A DNA stretch of 64,000 nt from NCBI RefSeq assembly GCF_039543385.1, contig NZ_BAABJQ010000008.1, forward strand, positions 62,001 to 126,000, given 5' to 3'. This document shows, in pieces, positions 1-8,895 of this stretch. Under the pieces are notes generated by a model that saw only the letters and a program-made list of their open reading frames with translations, was not told where the DNA came from and did not search any database. Origin of the DNA: Rugosimonospora acidiphila. GTDB taxonomy: Bacteria > Actinomycetota > Actinomycetes > Mycobacteriales > Micromonosporaceae. Position 1 is the stretch's first letter. Every line of letters starts with the position of its first letter. A program made the position numbers and the translations under genes.

Positions 1-1
1 T

Positions 2-949
2 CTGCTGCTATTGAACGTGCACGCGATCGGCGTCCTGATCGCGGGTCGGCTCCTGATGGGCCTGGGCGCCGGGCTGGGTAGCAGCAGCCTCACCGCCTAC
101 ATCGTCGACGCCGCGCCGGCCAGGCCGGCCTGGCTGGCCTCCGTCGCTTCCAGCCAGACAGTCATGCTCGGTCTTGCCGTCGGGGCAATCGCCTCGGGTG
201 CCTTGGTCCAGTTCGGCCCCTGGCCACGTGACCTCATCTACCTGGTTGTCGTCGGCCTGCTCCTGCTGTCTGGCGTACTCATCGCCATCAGCTCGGAGAC
301 CGTGACCCCGACGCCGGGCGCTTGGCGATCGCTGCGACCCAGTGCCCGCGTTCCAGCCCGGGTCAGGCATTTGCTCCCCGTCGCGGCCGCGGTGTTCCTG
401 GCCACCTGGGCGACCGGGGCCTTCTACCAGGCCTTCGTGCCCGCACTCGTCAAAGATCAACTTCACACCGACAGCTCGCTCGTCCTCGGACTGGTGTTCG
501 CCGCGTATATGGCCCCCAGCGCTCTGGGCGCCCCCCTCGGCGGCCGGTTCACACCCGCGGCAGCCCAACGCCTCGGCATGTTCGGGTTCTTGGCCGGAAT
601 GATCGGCATCATCACAGCGATCGCCACCGGCACACTGGCGTTGTTCATCGCCGCAACCATCGTCGCCGGCGCGAGTCAAGGCATCGCCATCAGCGCCGCC
701 ACCCGCGGCCTGCTGCATGACGGCACGGTGGCCGACCGGGCACCGATCTTCAGCGCGATCTACCTACTTTCCTACAGCGGCGCCACGATCCCCGCGCTCA
801 TTGCCGGCAGACTCTCCAGCACTTTCTCGCTACCACAGCTCGCGTTCGGATATGGCGGGCTGGCCCTGGTCGCCACCCTGTTGACTGTGATCGCCGCGCA
901 CAACCCGCACACCGAGACGACCTACCCAGCTGACCCGCCGACCCGATAG
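2..949 (+). CDS. MFS transporter, 5' end outside window
   Basis: Probable proton-driven drug or metabolite exporter of the inner membrane. The reading frame is open to the left window edge, so the first helices are missing; a TTG at 11 is only an internal candidate start. About 315 residues are visible, with eight or more hydrophobic segments. A GRLLMGLGAG stretch near the beginning fits the conserved loop and helix region of the N-terminal half of the MFS fold. A soluble basic loop around residues 100-120 fits the central loop between the two six-helix halves. The substrate cannot be told. A strong hairpin follows the stop. The family assignment is fairly secure; DHA-type efflux is an inference. 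Confidence 0.8.
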   Translation: MLLLNVHAIGVLIAGRLLMGLGAGLGSSSLTAYIVDAAPARPAWLASVASSQTVMLGLAVGAIASGALVQFGPWPRDLIYLVVVGLLLLSGVLIAISSETVTPTPGAWRSLRPSARVPARVRHLLPVAAAVFLATWATGAFYQAFVPALVKDQLHTDSSLVLGLVFAAYMAPSALGAPLGGRFTPAAAQRLGMFGFLAGMIGIITAIATGTLALFIAATIVAGASQGIAISAATRGLLHDGTVADRAPIFSAIYLLSYSGATIPALIAGRLSSTFSLPQLAFGYGGLALVATLLTVIAAHNPHTETTYPADPPTR

Positions 950-995
950 CCGATTGGCTACGTACGCGGCCTGGCATACGGATCGACTGTGGGAC

Positions 996-1030
996 CGGGC
1001 GGCCTACGGTGGTGCACCGTAGGCCGCCCG
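996..1030. terminator. Bidirectional intrinsic terminator
   Basis: A perfect 15-bp inverted repeat (996-1010 and 1016-1030) with a 5-base loop lies between the convergent MFS and acetyltransferase genes. The right arm is followed by a short CTTTC stretch rather than a true U tract. It probably serves both genes. Confidence 0.75.
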
Positions 1031-1067
1031 CTTTCGCCGAGTCACTAAACTGCGCAGCTCGGTGGTC

Positions 1068-1436
1068 TCAGTTACCGGTCTTCGCCCGCGCCGATTCGGC
1101 AGCGGCACGATCGGAGTAGCCCGGGTGGCGGGCGTCGACCAGATCGGCATAGCTGGTCGTTCGCGAGAGGTAGCCGACCACAAAGGGGCAGATTGCGGTG
1201 ATTGTGCCCTCGCGGACGCGGATCTCGTCGAGCACTCGCCGCACCATCGCGTCCGCCACGCCCTGATGTTGATGACTCGACTCGACCTCGGTGTGCTGAA
1301 GGGCGTACCGGTTGGGCCTCAGGTGGGTGTAGTAGAGCCAGCCGACTAAATCGCCGTCGCGGTAGAGCTCAAAGCGGCCTCGATCGAGGTTGTCGATCAG
1401 CTCATCGGTTACCGGTGGCTGTTCTTCGCTGCTCAT
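1068..1436 (-). CDS. Small GNAT-family N-acetyltransferase (YidJ/PF14542-like)
   Basis: Protein of 122 residues resembling the minimal GNAT domain of the Acetyltransf_CG type. Strand pairs at residues 20-35 (a glycine/aspartate hairpin then GWLYY) lead into the acetyl-CoA loop, seen as HQHQGVADAMV at about residues 57-67. The QGVA core matches the Q/R-x-x-G-x-A pyrophosphate-binding signature. The C-terminus carries a conserved-looking FVVGYLSR and a final charged tail. Substrate unknown. It is transcribed divergently from a second protein of the same family at 1634, so the two are probably paralogues sharing a control region. Confidence 0.75.
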   Translation of the reverse strand: MSSEEQPPVTDELIDNLDRGRFELYRDGDLVGWLYYTHLRPNRYALQHTEVESSHQHQGVADAMVRRVLDEIRVREGTITAICPFVVGYLSRTTSYADLVDARHPGYSDRAAAESARAKTGN

Positions 1437-1488
1437 CGGCTCACCCCTCCCACCGTGTCGTTACGCGGCGCACTCTGGCCGGCCTCGC

Positions 1489-1559
1489 CTTGGACCTTAA
1501 AGTCCAAGTAGAGTGCCTAGCCGCCTGCGGTATAATACTCGAGTGTAATGAGTTGGACT
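1489..1559. promoter_or_regulatory. Divergent control region with CTTGGAC/GTCCAAG palindrome and TATAAT box
   Basis: Between the divergent acetyltransferase genes, CTTGGAC (1489-1495) and GTCCAAG (1502-1508) form a perfect 7-bp inverted repeat with a 6-base spacer. A third half-site, TTGGACT, lies at 1553-1559. A consensus TATAAT at 1531-1536, striking in such GC-rich DNA, sits between them and reads toward the gene at 1634. The layout fits an operator overlapping a promoter; the binding protein is not identifiable here. Confidence 0.5.
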
Positions 1560-1633
1560 CAGCGGTCCGTTCACGTGCTTTGGCGGGGACCGCTCGGGGC
1601 TATCGACCGGCGATGAACGAGCGAGAAGAGAGC

Positions 1634-1984
1634 ATGGAGCCATCACGGGCCGCCGTTGAGGTGCGCAAGGACGAGACCACCCGCCTCTACGAGGCGCTGA
1701 TCGATGGCCAGGTCGTCGGTAACCTGGCTTATGAGACCACCGGCGGGCGGGTCTCGCTCACGCACTCTTACGTGAACGAAGACCAACGGCATCGGGGAGT
1801 CGCTTCGGCACTGGCGCGCTACGCGCTAGAAGATCTGAGCCAGAGTCAGCTCAAGGCCGGTATCTACTGCGGCTTTGTTGCCGACTACGTCGAGGACCAC
1901 CCTGAGTGGAAGGACGCCGTCGACATCAACCGCTCGGCTTTCCTCGCCACTCGCACTGCGCGAGACACGAATAGCGGGCGCTGA
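1634..1984 (+). CDS. Small GNAT-family N-acetyltransferase, second copy
   Basis: Protein of 116 residues with the same minimal GNAT layout as the divergent gene at 1068-1436: an N-terminal strand pair (YEALIDGQVVGNLAY), then a substrate strand and the acetyl-CoA loop QRHRGVASALARYAL at about residues 52-66. The C-terminal part again has a CGFVADY stretch, matching CPFVVGY in its neighbour, which supports paralogy. ATG 1634 is preferred because it follows the purine-rich GAGAAGAG. An upstream in-frame ATG at 1613 has no clear ribosome-binding site. Substrate unknown. Confidence 0.72.
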   Translation: MEPSRAAVEVRKDETTRLYEALIDGQVVGNLAYETTGGRVSLTHSYVNEDQRHRGVASALARYALEDLSQSQLKAGIYCGFVADYVEDHPEWKDAVDINRSAFLATRTARDTNSGR

Positions 1985-2005
1985 CGTCCTGGACGACTTT
2001 TCTCA

Positions 2006-4168
2006 TCACTCCTCGTCGCCATCGTTGAGCTGGCCGCGTGGGTCGCCGTGACCGGCGTGCAGCGCCATGCGCCGGCCGCGGACCCAGAGGCTATCGGAGT
2101 GGATGGCATCCCATCCTTCGGGTAGCGCGATGGCCCGTTGGAACCACGTCGACGGGCTACCGTCGCTGAGGTGCAGCCCGGTTAGCCCATACAGGCAACT
2201 GGTCAGGAAGCCGCCCAGGTTGCCGGTGAACGGACCCGCGCGCGGGTGGTCGGGGAACACGGACGGGCTGTACTCCAAGGTGATCGTGTACGGGTCGACG
2301 ATGAATTGTCCATACCCCTGCTCGAACAGGTCTAGTGACCTGGCTCGGTCACCGAGACGGGCGGCGAACGTTCCGAGCAACGCGGAGAGCATCGGCTGCC
2401 CCGCGTACTGATGCGCCCGGGAGACGTAGAACTGAAGGGTCCGCCGCTCGGTCTCTCGATCGACGCTGAAATCCAGCGGGAACAGTCCGGCCGCCGCCTC
2501 CGGCGTCGCGCCCTGATCCTCGTCCGGATGGTAGTCGTCGTGGTTGGCGATGATTCCAGACTGCTCGTCGGACGGGATTACCAGCCCGCGCGCGATCGTT
2601 TCCCAGCACTCGCGGTATGGCAACTGCAGGGCGCGCGCGATCCCCGTGGTCTCGCGCAGCGCTACGGCGGCGGCCATGTTGGTGAAGGCGCTGTTGTTGA
2701 TCGGTGACCCAGTCTCGGCGATGCCGACCACACTGCGGATCTCATAACCTCGCTCGCTGCGCTCGACCCGGCTCTCGATCCAGTTGGCGACGCCGGCCAG
2801 CACTGGAAATGCCTCGTCTCGAGCGAATGCCTGGTCGCCGGTCGCGTGCACGTAGCGCGCGAACGCGATCGCGACGTCCATGCTGACGTGATGTTCCGTG
2901 GCGGGCCCTCGAGTACCCACTGGGGTGGCCTCGTGGCCCAGCCGTAAGCTGCTTTCCCACGGGAACTGTGCGCCGTGGTAGCCCGTCAACGTCGCGTTCC
3001 CGTATGCCGCCGGCAGACGGGAGCTGCGGTAACGCAACATTCCCAGAGCCGCGGCCGGCTGGGTTAGCAGCAGCGGAGGCACGGCGAAGGTCTCCAGGTC
3101 CCAGAGTAAGTGGCCCCGGTAGTAGTGGTAGTTCGGCCATGCCGCCAGCCCGAATACGGAGGTGGCGCTCGGCGAGGAGGCGTGCACCGAGCTCTGCAGG
3201 TAATAGAAGGCAGCGTCGGCGAACGCCTGCCACCGTTGCGGCGCGCCGATCAGCATCACCCGCCCCCGCCACAGCCGCTCCCACGCGACCTGATTGTCGT
3301 GGCGCATCAGATCGAATCCGCGCAGCTGAGCCTCGTCTACCAGTCGCGCCGCCTGCATGTGCGGCTGCGAGTCGAGTGACTCGGGCACCAGGCTTGCCAT
3401 CTCCCGGAGCCGATACCGCTTCCCGGCCTGGGCGGAAATCGTGTATTTGGTGGTCAGCCGCCGGTCCGATTGGTGGTCGAAGTCGCGCTCGAACCGGTCC
3501 GTGCCGAGCAACCGAGTCTGGTAGGAGATGCCGCACGAGCTGATATTTCCCGTACTCTGCCATCGGAAGGGTCCCTCCGGCCAGTCCGCCCGGGTATCCG
3601 GGCTGCCTGGCTGGTTGTGCGCCCACATGCCGGGCAGATCGGTGGCGCTCATGCTGATCGACATCGCGAGCTCGCAGTCCTGATCGACGATCAGCGAGAC
3701 TTCCTGCATCACAATGCTCGGCTGAGTGCGGCTGCACAGGGTGAGGATCTCGATATCGGCCCGCACGTCCTGGGCGTCGAAGCTCAGCTTGGTGTGCAGT
3801 TCGCCGCAGGAGAAGTCATAGCTCTGCTCGATCAGCCTGGCCCGGCCCGGATCGGACAGCGCCACCCGGCCGATGCGAACGTCCCCCGCCAGCGGATAGG
3901 GCACTGGAGCGGATGCCTCTACCTGGGTGGCCGGGTCCAGCCCTTCGAACCTGCTGAGCATGGCATTGCCGTAGAGCAGTGGGATGTGTCCCACCCGCAA
4001 CCCGATCACTCCGTTGGACAGATACGCGGGCAGAAACTCCGGCCGCCACTCCGTGACCGGCCGCGGACTGATCGGCCCTGACACACCTACCCCCTCCGGT
4101 TTGGCCATCCGCCTACCCAGAGTCACGATCGCCAAACCCGAAACCGCGCAAGCATCCATCTGCGCCAT
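2006..4168 (-). CDS. GH65-like glycoside hydrolase or phosphorylase
   Basis: Protein of 720 residues with the two-part layout of glycoside hydrolase family 65: an N-terminal beta-sandwich (about 40-290) and an (alpha/alpha)6 barrel (about 310-650). Visible signatures are RGHLLWDLETF (350-361), which matches the family's FWDTE segment, and TEHHVSMDVA (424-433), where E425 aligns with the expected general acid. Family members cleave or phosphorolyse alpha-linked disaccharides such as trehalose, kojibiose or nigerose; this one is closer in flavour to acid trehalase/ATHL1-type hydrolases. There is no signal peptide, so it is probably cytoplasmic. An alternative start is ATG at 4108 (MAKPEG). It has no obvious operon partner; substrate unassigned. 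Confidence 0.75.
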   Translation of the reverse strand: MAQMDACAVSGLAIVTLGRRMAKPEGVGVSGPISPRPVTEWRPEFLPAYLSNGVIGLRVGHIPLLYGNAMLSRFEGLDPATQVEASAPVPYPLAGDVRIGRVALSDPGRARLIEQSYDFSCGELHTKLSFDAQDVRADIEILTLCSRTQPSIVMQEVSLIVDQDCELAMSISMSATDLPGMWAHNQPGSPDTRADWPEGPFRWQSTGNISSCGISYQTRLLGTDRFERDFDHQSDRRLTTKYTISAQAGKRYRLREMASLVPESLDSQPHMQAARLVDEAQLRGFDLMRHDNQVAWERLWRGRVMLIGAPQRWQAFADAAFYYLQSSVHASSPSATSVFGLAAWPNYHYYRGHLLWDLETFAVPPLLLTQPAAALGMLRYRSSRLPAAYGNATLTGYHGAQFPWESSLRLGHEATPVGTRGPATEHHVSMDVAIAFARYVHATGDQAFARDEAFPVLAGVANWIESRVERSERGYEIRSVVGIAETGSPINNSAFTNMAAAVALRETTGIARALQLPYRECWETIARGLVIPSDEQSGIIANHDDYHPDEDQGATPEAAAGLFPLDFSVDRETERRTLQFYVSRAHQYAGQPMLSALLGTFAARLGDRARSLDLFEQGYGQFIVDPYTITLEYSPSVFPDHPRAGPFTGNLGGFLTSCLYGLTGLHLSDGSPSTWFQRAIALPEGWDAIHSDSLWVRGRRMALHAGHGDPRGQLNDGDEE

Positions 4169-4561
4169 ACGCCCATGTCCGTCAGCAAAGTCAGATCAGC
4201 TCCAATCGCCGCCCGCGCCCGCTTAGTACTGCAACGAAAGGTTGTGATGTCCGTTCTCATACCGGGCGGCGGATCGAACCGGTCCCCGGCGTCCGGCTCG
4301 TCCAGCCGCTCGCCGAGGGGCTCGACGACGGCCCTGGGCGGCAGTGCGGTCCAGGTGAACTGCCAGGTTCATGCGCGCCGGGACGGAAGCGATGCGGGTC
4401 CGGCCGGTGGAGCGCGGGTTCCAACCGTAGATGCAGTCTTCCGGCGCGTGCGACCAACCTGGGGTGGAGCGAATCCGGGCCGGGCGGCCACCCTGAGGCT
4501 GAGGACAAGGATGCCTCTCGCGGGCGAGTCTGTTGGTCCAGACACACGAATTGGAGGCGTC
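4169..4561. other. Intergenic, no gene recognised
   Basis: Between the divergently oriented GH65-like gene and the VC0807-type gene I see only long frames on both strands of the kind GC-rich DNA gives by chance. It presumably holds promoters for both directions. Confidence 0.4.
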
Positions 4562-5340
4562 ATGACCCGCCCATCCACCCGCACCGGCACAGCAGAGCCT
4601 TACGCACGGGAGGCGCCGCCGCGGCGATGGCCGGCTCCGGCGGGGCGCCTGCGCGCACACGGGCTGCTGCTGCGCGCGGTGCTCACCGTCGTGGTCAATG
4701 TCGTTGTTCCGTTTGTGGTGTACGCGCTGGTGCGACCGAGAGTGGGCAGCGATGCGCTCGGGTTGGCGATCGCGGCGTCGATCCCGGTCGCGGCCACCGC
4801 GGTCGGCTTCGTGGCGCGGCGCCGGCTCGACCCGGTCGGCGTCGCGGCGATCCTTTCGACCGTGCTCGCGTTCATCGTGCTGCTGCTCACGGGCGACAAT
4901 CCACTGCACTCAAGCTTCAGGACGCGCTCATCACTGGGCCGCTGGGAGCGGTGTGCCTGGTCTCGGTGCTGGTACGCAGACCGCTGCTGGAGTATGTCCG
5001 CCGGCTCACCGCGGCCCGCGGGCGGCGGGCACCGTCGGCCCTGCGCGGGGCCGCACTGCAGCACGCCATGTCGGTGCTGACCGCGCTGATCGGCGGTACT
5101 CTCTTCGCCCACGCGGTGTTGATGGTGGTCCTCGCACTCACCATGCCGACAACCACCTTCCTGGGAGCCGGACGCGCCGTCGGCTGGGTGCTGATCGCGG
5201 TGGGCTGCCTGGCGGTGTTCGGGTACCGCAGGCGACTGAGCACCGGTACCGGCCAAGCGCTGCGCGCCGACCCGTCCACGACCGCCCTCCTCGGCGGCGA
5301 CAGCGGGCCGGCGCCGGATGCGGTGTGCAAAGCGTCATGA
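4562..5340 (+). pseudogene. VC0807-family membrane protein, frameshifted
   Basis: The first frame gives MTRPSTRTG, then a hydrophobic segment with FVVYALVRPRVGSDALGLAI and a GFVARRRLDPVGVAAIL loop up to GDNPL. After about 4907 the homology continues one frame over as ALKLQDALITGPLGAVCLVSVLV plus two further membrane segments. A single-base deletion in the CCACTGCAC stretch explains the break. The joined product, about 260 residues, matches the five-to-six-helix VC0807-type proteins of unknown function common in actinomycetes. It could be a sequencing error, but the immediately downstream gene is also broken. The stop overlaps the next start (ATGA at 5337). Confidence 0.7.
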
Positions 5341-5900
5341 GGACCGTCGGAGTGGATGTGCTCATCGCCGGGGCCGAGCCGCAGACCCTGGAGGTGTTCG
5401 GTGACCTCGGCGTCGCGGCCGGAGCCGTGGCCGCCGGCCGCTTACCCACCCACACCCGGGTCCACCTGGGCGGTGCGGAGCTGACCGATTTCGCGATCAC
5501 CCAACAGGCGCCGTCGCCGTCGAAACGGTATCCGGACTCGGTGGCCCTTGCGCAGTGGCGGACCGAGGGACTGCTCCGGGATGCGTTGAGCGACCACGGA
5601 CTGGACGTCGAGTTCGGCACCAGGCTCGCCGGGTTCGAGGCCGACCGGGGCGGGGTCACCTCGGAACTCAACGGCAGGTCCGGGACGGAGTGGGCACGGG
5701 CCGGGTATCTGGTCGGGTGCGACGGGGGCACAGCACGGTACGCGGGCAGCTCGGCCTGTCGTTTGCGGTACGACCAGCGACGAGCAGCGGGCGCTGCTGG
5801 CCGACCTCGATGTGGACGGCCCGCCCGACACCGATACCACCTACATCCGGCTCAGCCCGGGGCACGTTCGTGCTGCGGCCGTCGAGCCGTTACACACGTC
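5337..5900 (+). pseudogene. Decayed FAD-dependent aromatic-ring monooxygenase
   Basis: The start MRTVGVDVLIAGAEPQ keeps the beta-1 strand of an FAD-binding fold but jumps straight to TLEVFGDLGVA, losing the GxGxxG dinucleotide-binding loop and its following helix. The next 130 residues (SVALAQWRTEGLLRDAL, GFEADRGGVT, YLVGCDGG) are typical of PheA/TfdB-like hydroxylases. Downstream the homology jumps frames: HSTVRGQLGLSF in one, GTTSDEQRALLADLDVDG from 5767 in a second, GTFVLRP back again. The C-terminal half is absent. One internal deletion, at least three frameshifts and a truncation make function very unlikely. It was probably translationally coupled to the VC0807-type gene through ATGA. 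Confidence 0.75.
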
Positions 5901-6015
5901 CACTCTCTCGAAGGCGTGACACGCCGACCGTCGGCATCTCGTTGAGTCCTCAAGCGCTGCGCGCGTACGCGACCGGGGCGCCTGCCCTGCGGGGCGTGAG
6001 GTAGATTCATAATTC

Positions 6016-8880
6016 GTGATATTTGCGCGGTACTTCTCAGGGGCCGGTTTCGTGGATGCGGGGTCGGGCCTGCGCTTCGAGTGTCACTATCCAGCCGAGC
6101 GCCCCGATCTCTGGCGAGCGTACCTCGACGGCGCGCAGGCTCGGTACCGCCACCACGGCGTCGAGCAGGCGCTCGACCGCCCGAGCATTGAGCACGGCGA
6201 GGGCGTCACGGTGTTCTGGCTCGCGTTCGAGGGGGAGCAGGCGGTGGCCGGCGTTCGCTGCCACGGGCCGGTGCAGTCCGTCGATGACGTCCACGCGCTG
6301 GTCGAGCTCCAGGGAGCCGGACCTCTTGATGAGCTCCGCGCCCTCATCGAGTCTCGCCTGGCCAGCGGCGTGCTCGAGTCCAAGGGTGCCTGGGTAGCTC
6401 GCGGTCATCGGTGCGCCGCTGACCTGAGCGCCGCGCTTGGGCGCTGCACCGTGCACTCGATGCGGTGGTTCGGGGCCGAGTTCGCCATGGCCACGGTCGC
6501 CGACCACGCACTGGCCCGATGGTCGGCGTCTGGGGGCCGCGTCTACGACGGGTCCGCACCGGTCGAGTATCCCGACGACCGGTACAAGACGGTGCTCATG
6601 TGGTGGGAACTCGCCCGCGTTGGAGAGCTGGCCGAGCCAGGTCAGCTGTCGAGGCTCGCGCCGGAGACCGCGCAGCTGTGGGCGTCGTCCAGACCGACAA
6701 GGCTCAGCACCAGGCCGGCCGGGATCCCCTCCGAGGAGGCGGTCTGGGAGCCAGAGGTTCTCGACCCCGGCGAGCCGATGGACGCACAGCGGATCCGGGA
6801 GCTGCTCGACGATCCCGCCGTCGATGTCCGAGACTCGTTGATCGATCAGCTCCGGGAGCTGCGGCAGCTGGTACCACCCGTCGGCGCGGACCTGGAGTCC
6901 GAGACGCCGCGCTGGGTCTATTTCGGGTGGCGGCGGGTGCTGCTTCGCATCGTCGGACCATTGTCGTTCCGGCGGATCCGGCTCGACCGCAACCGCAACA
7001 AGATCACAACCGAGGAGCAGGACCGGCTCGGCCGGCTCCGGATCGGTGTCGTCGGCCTGAGCGTGGGGCACGCCATCGCGCACACGCTCGCCCACGAGGG
7101 GCTGTGCGGGGAGCTGCGCCTGGCCGACTTCGACCGTATCGAGCTGTCCAACCTCAACCGCATCCCCGCCAGCACGCTCGATCTCGGACTCAACAAGGCG
7201 GTCGTCGCGGCCCGGCGCATTACCGAGCTCGATCCGTACCTGAAGGTGAGCGTCCTGCCTGACGGGGTCTCGGCCGAGAACCTCGATGCGTTCGTCGCGG
7301 GCCTCGACCTTCTGGTAGAGGAGTGCGACTCCTTGGACGTGAAGTTGCTCGTGCGCGAGGCTTGCCGGCGCCGCGGCATTCCGGTACTCATGGAGACAAG
7401 CGATCGTGGCATGCTCGACGTCGAGCGTTTCGATCTCGAACCCGACCGGCCCTTGTTCCACGGGCTCCTGGGCGATGTGACGGCGCAACGGCTGTCCGGC
7501 CTGTCGACGCGCGACAAAGTTCCCTACCTCCTGCGCATCCTCGAGCCCAACCAATTATCGGCCCGTGGGGCAGCGTCCATGGCCGAAGTCGGTCACACAG
7601 TGACCACCTGGCCCCAGCTCGGCAGCGATGTCACTTTCGGCGCCGCAGCGATTGCGGCCGCGGTCCGTCGATTCGGCCGGCGCGAGCCATTGCCCTCCGG
7701 TCGGTTGCGCTTCGACCTCGAAGACAACCTCGTACGGCTGGGCATGCCGCTCGCCGAGCCGTTCATTGTTGACAGCGCATGGCCCGGTCTGCCCTCGCCG
7801 CCGACCGATTTCATCGAGACGGTGGCACATGCGGCAGGCCTGGCCCCGTCCGGAGGCAACCAACAGCCCTGGCGGTTCGAGACCAACGGCGACGAGTTCC
7901 GGATCTTCCTGGCCCGGGAGCGCACCTCGCGCATGGACGTCCAGTTCCGAGGCAGCTATGTGGCGATCGGTGCCGCACTGTTCAACGTCCGGGTCACGGC
8001 CAGTATGCACGGCCGCTTAGGGTCCGTCGAACTCCTGCCGGCATCGGGAAGCCCCGACCACATCGCCACGCTGAGCTTTGGGGACGGCGTTGACCCCCCG
8101 CTGGCCGAGCTGTACCCACAGGTGCTGTCCCGGTCGACGAACCGCCAGGCGGGTCGGCCCTCGCCATTGGAGGAGTCGACGATCGCCGTACTGCGCGGGG
8201 CGGCCGACCGCGAGGGTGCACGGCTACGGCTCATCGCGGACCGGAACGACCTCGAGCAGTGTGCGCAGTTGTTGGCTGAGTCCGACCGTCTGCGGTTCCT
8301 CTCACCGCAGCTGCACCGCGACATGATGAGCGAACTGCGCTGGCCCGGCCGGGATCCGCTCGAGACCGGCATCGACGTGCGCACCCTCGAACTCGACGAC
8401 TCCGAGCTGAGAAAGATCGCCATGGCCGGCCGCAGCGACATCATGGCCCACCTCGCGTCGTGGGGTGGCGGCCGCTCGCTCGGCGATATGACCCGTGACC
8501 GCGTGCGGGCGAGCGCGGGGCTGGCCATTGTCACGGTGACCGGCTCGGACCCCGCGTCCTATCTGCGGGGCGGTGCGGCGGTACAGCGCGTATGGCTACA
8601 TGCCCACAAGATGGGTCTTGCCGTCCAACCGATCTCGCCGGTATGCCTCTTCGCCGTCGACCACGACGACTTCGTGGGACTGGTCCCGCCGACGCTGGTG
8701 GAGCCGCTCAAGTCCTTGGCTGCCGCTTTCCGTGACGTGACCGGCGTCCCCACGGAGGAGTCCTTCGCGCTAGTGCTCCGTGTCAGCCACGCGCCCGCGC
8801 CGTCGGGTCGCAGTACGCGACTCAAGCTGTCCGATCTCCTGACGATGCCTCAGAAGGCGCCATTTTCCGATCGTCATTGA
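6016..8880 (+). CDS. Rv1355c-like GNAT/ThiF/nitroreductase fusion protein
   Basis: Protein of 954 residues with three regions. Residues 1-230 look like a divergent acyltransferase fold (tentative). Residues 335-545 form a ThiF/E1-type adenylating domain: Rossmann loop GVVGLSVGHAIA (344-355), LADFDRIELSNLNR (369-382) with the acidic residue and the NLNR arginine of ATP-binding E1 enzymes, lysine in NKAVVAARR (393-401), and an ECDSLD segment at 436-441. Residues 600-930 are a nitroreductase-type flavoprotein with APSGGNQQPWRF (610-621) for FMN binding. The combination matches the uncharacterised mycobacterial Rv1355c family. Adenylation plus flavin-dependent reduction of a peptide or acyl substrate is a plausible inference. 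Starts at GTG. Stands alone downstream of a decayed gene. Confidence 0.82.
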   Translation: MIFARYFSGAGFVDAGSGLRFECHYPAERPDLWRAYLDGAQARYRHHGVEQALDRPSIEHGEGVTVFWLAFEGEQAVAGVRCHGPVQSVDDVHALVELQGAGPLDELRALIESRLASGVLESKGAWVARGHRCAADLSAALGRCTVHSMRWFGAEFAMATVADHALARWSASGGRVYDGSAPVEYPDDRYKTVLMWWELARVGELAEPGQLSRLAPETAQLWASSRPTRLSTRPAGIPSEEAVWEPEVLDPGEPMDAQRIRELLDDPAVDVRDSLIDQLRELRQLVPPVGADLESETPRWVYFGWRRVLLRIVGPLSFRRIRLDRNRNKITTEEQDRLGRLRIGVVGLSVGHAIAHTLAHEGLCGELRLADFDRIELSNLNRIPASTLDLGLNKAVVAARRITELDPYLKVSVLPDGVSAENLDAFVAGLDLLVEECDSLDVKLLVREACRRRGIPVLMETSDRGMLDVERFDLEPDRPLFHGLLGDVTAQRLSGLSTRDKVPYLLRILEPNQLSARGAASMAEVGHTVTTWPQLGSDVTFGAAAIAAAVRRFGRREPLPSGRLRFDLEDNLVRLGMPLAEPFIVDSAWPGLPSPPTDFIETVAHAAGLAPSGGNQQPWRFETNGDEFRIFLARERTSRMDVQFRGSYVAIGAALFNVRVTASMHGRLGSVELLPASGSPDHIATLSFGDGVDPPLAELYPQVLSRSTNRQAGRPSPLEESTIAVLRGAADREGARLRLIADRNDLEQCAQLLAESDRLRFLSPQLHRDMMSELRWPGRDPLETGIDVRTLELDDSELRKIAMAGRSDIMAHLASWGGGRSLGDMTRDRVRASAGLAIVTVTGSDPASYLRGGAAVQRVWLHAHKMGLAVQPISPVCLFAVDHDDFVGLVPPTLVEPLKSLAAAFRDVTGVPTEESFALVLRVSHAPAPSGRSTRLKLSDLLTMPQKAPFSDRH

Positions 8881-8895
8881 GCGTCTCTGATTTCC

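Noticed and set aside
6037..7554. 505-residue antisense frame in the ThiF fusion gene
   Set aside because: No recognisable motif; the sense strand has intact ThiF and nitroreductase signatures.
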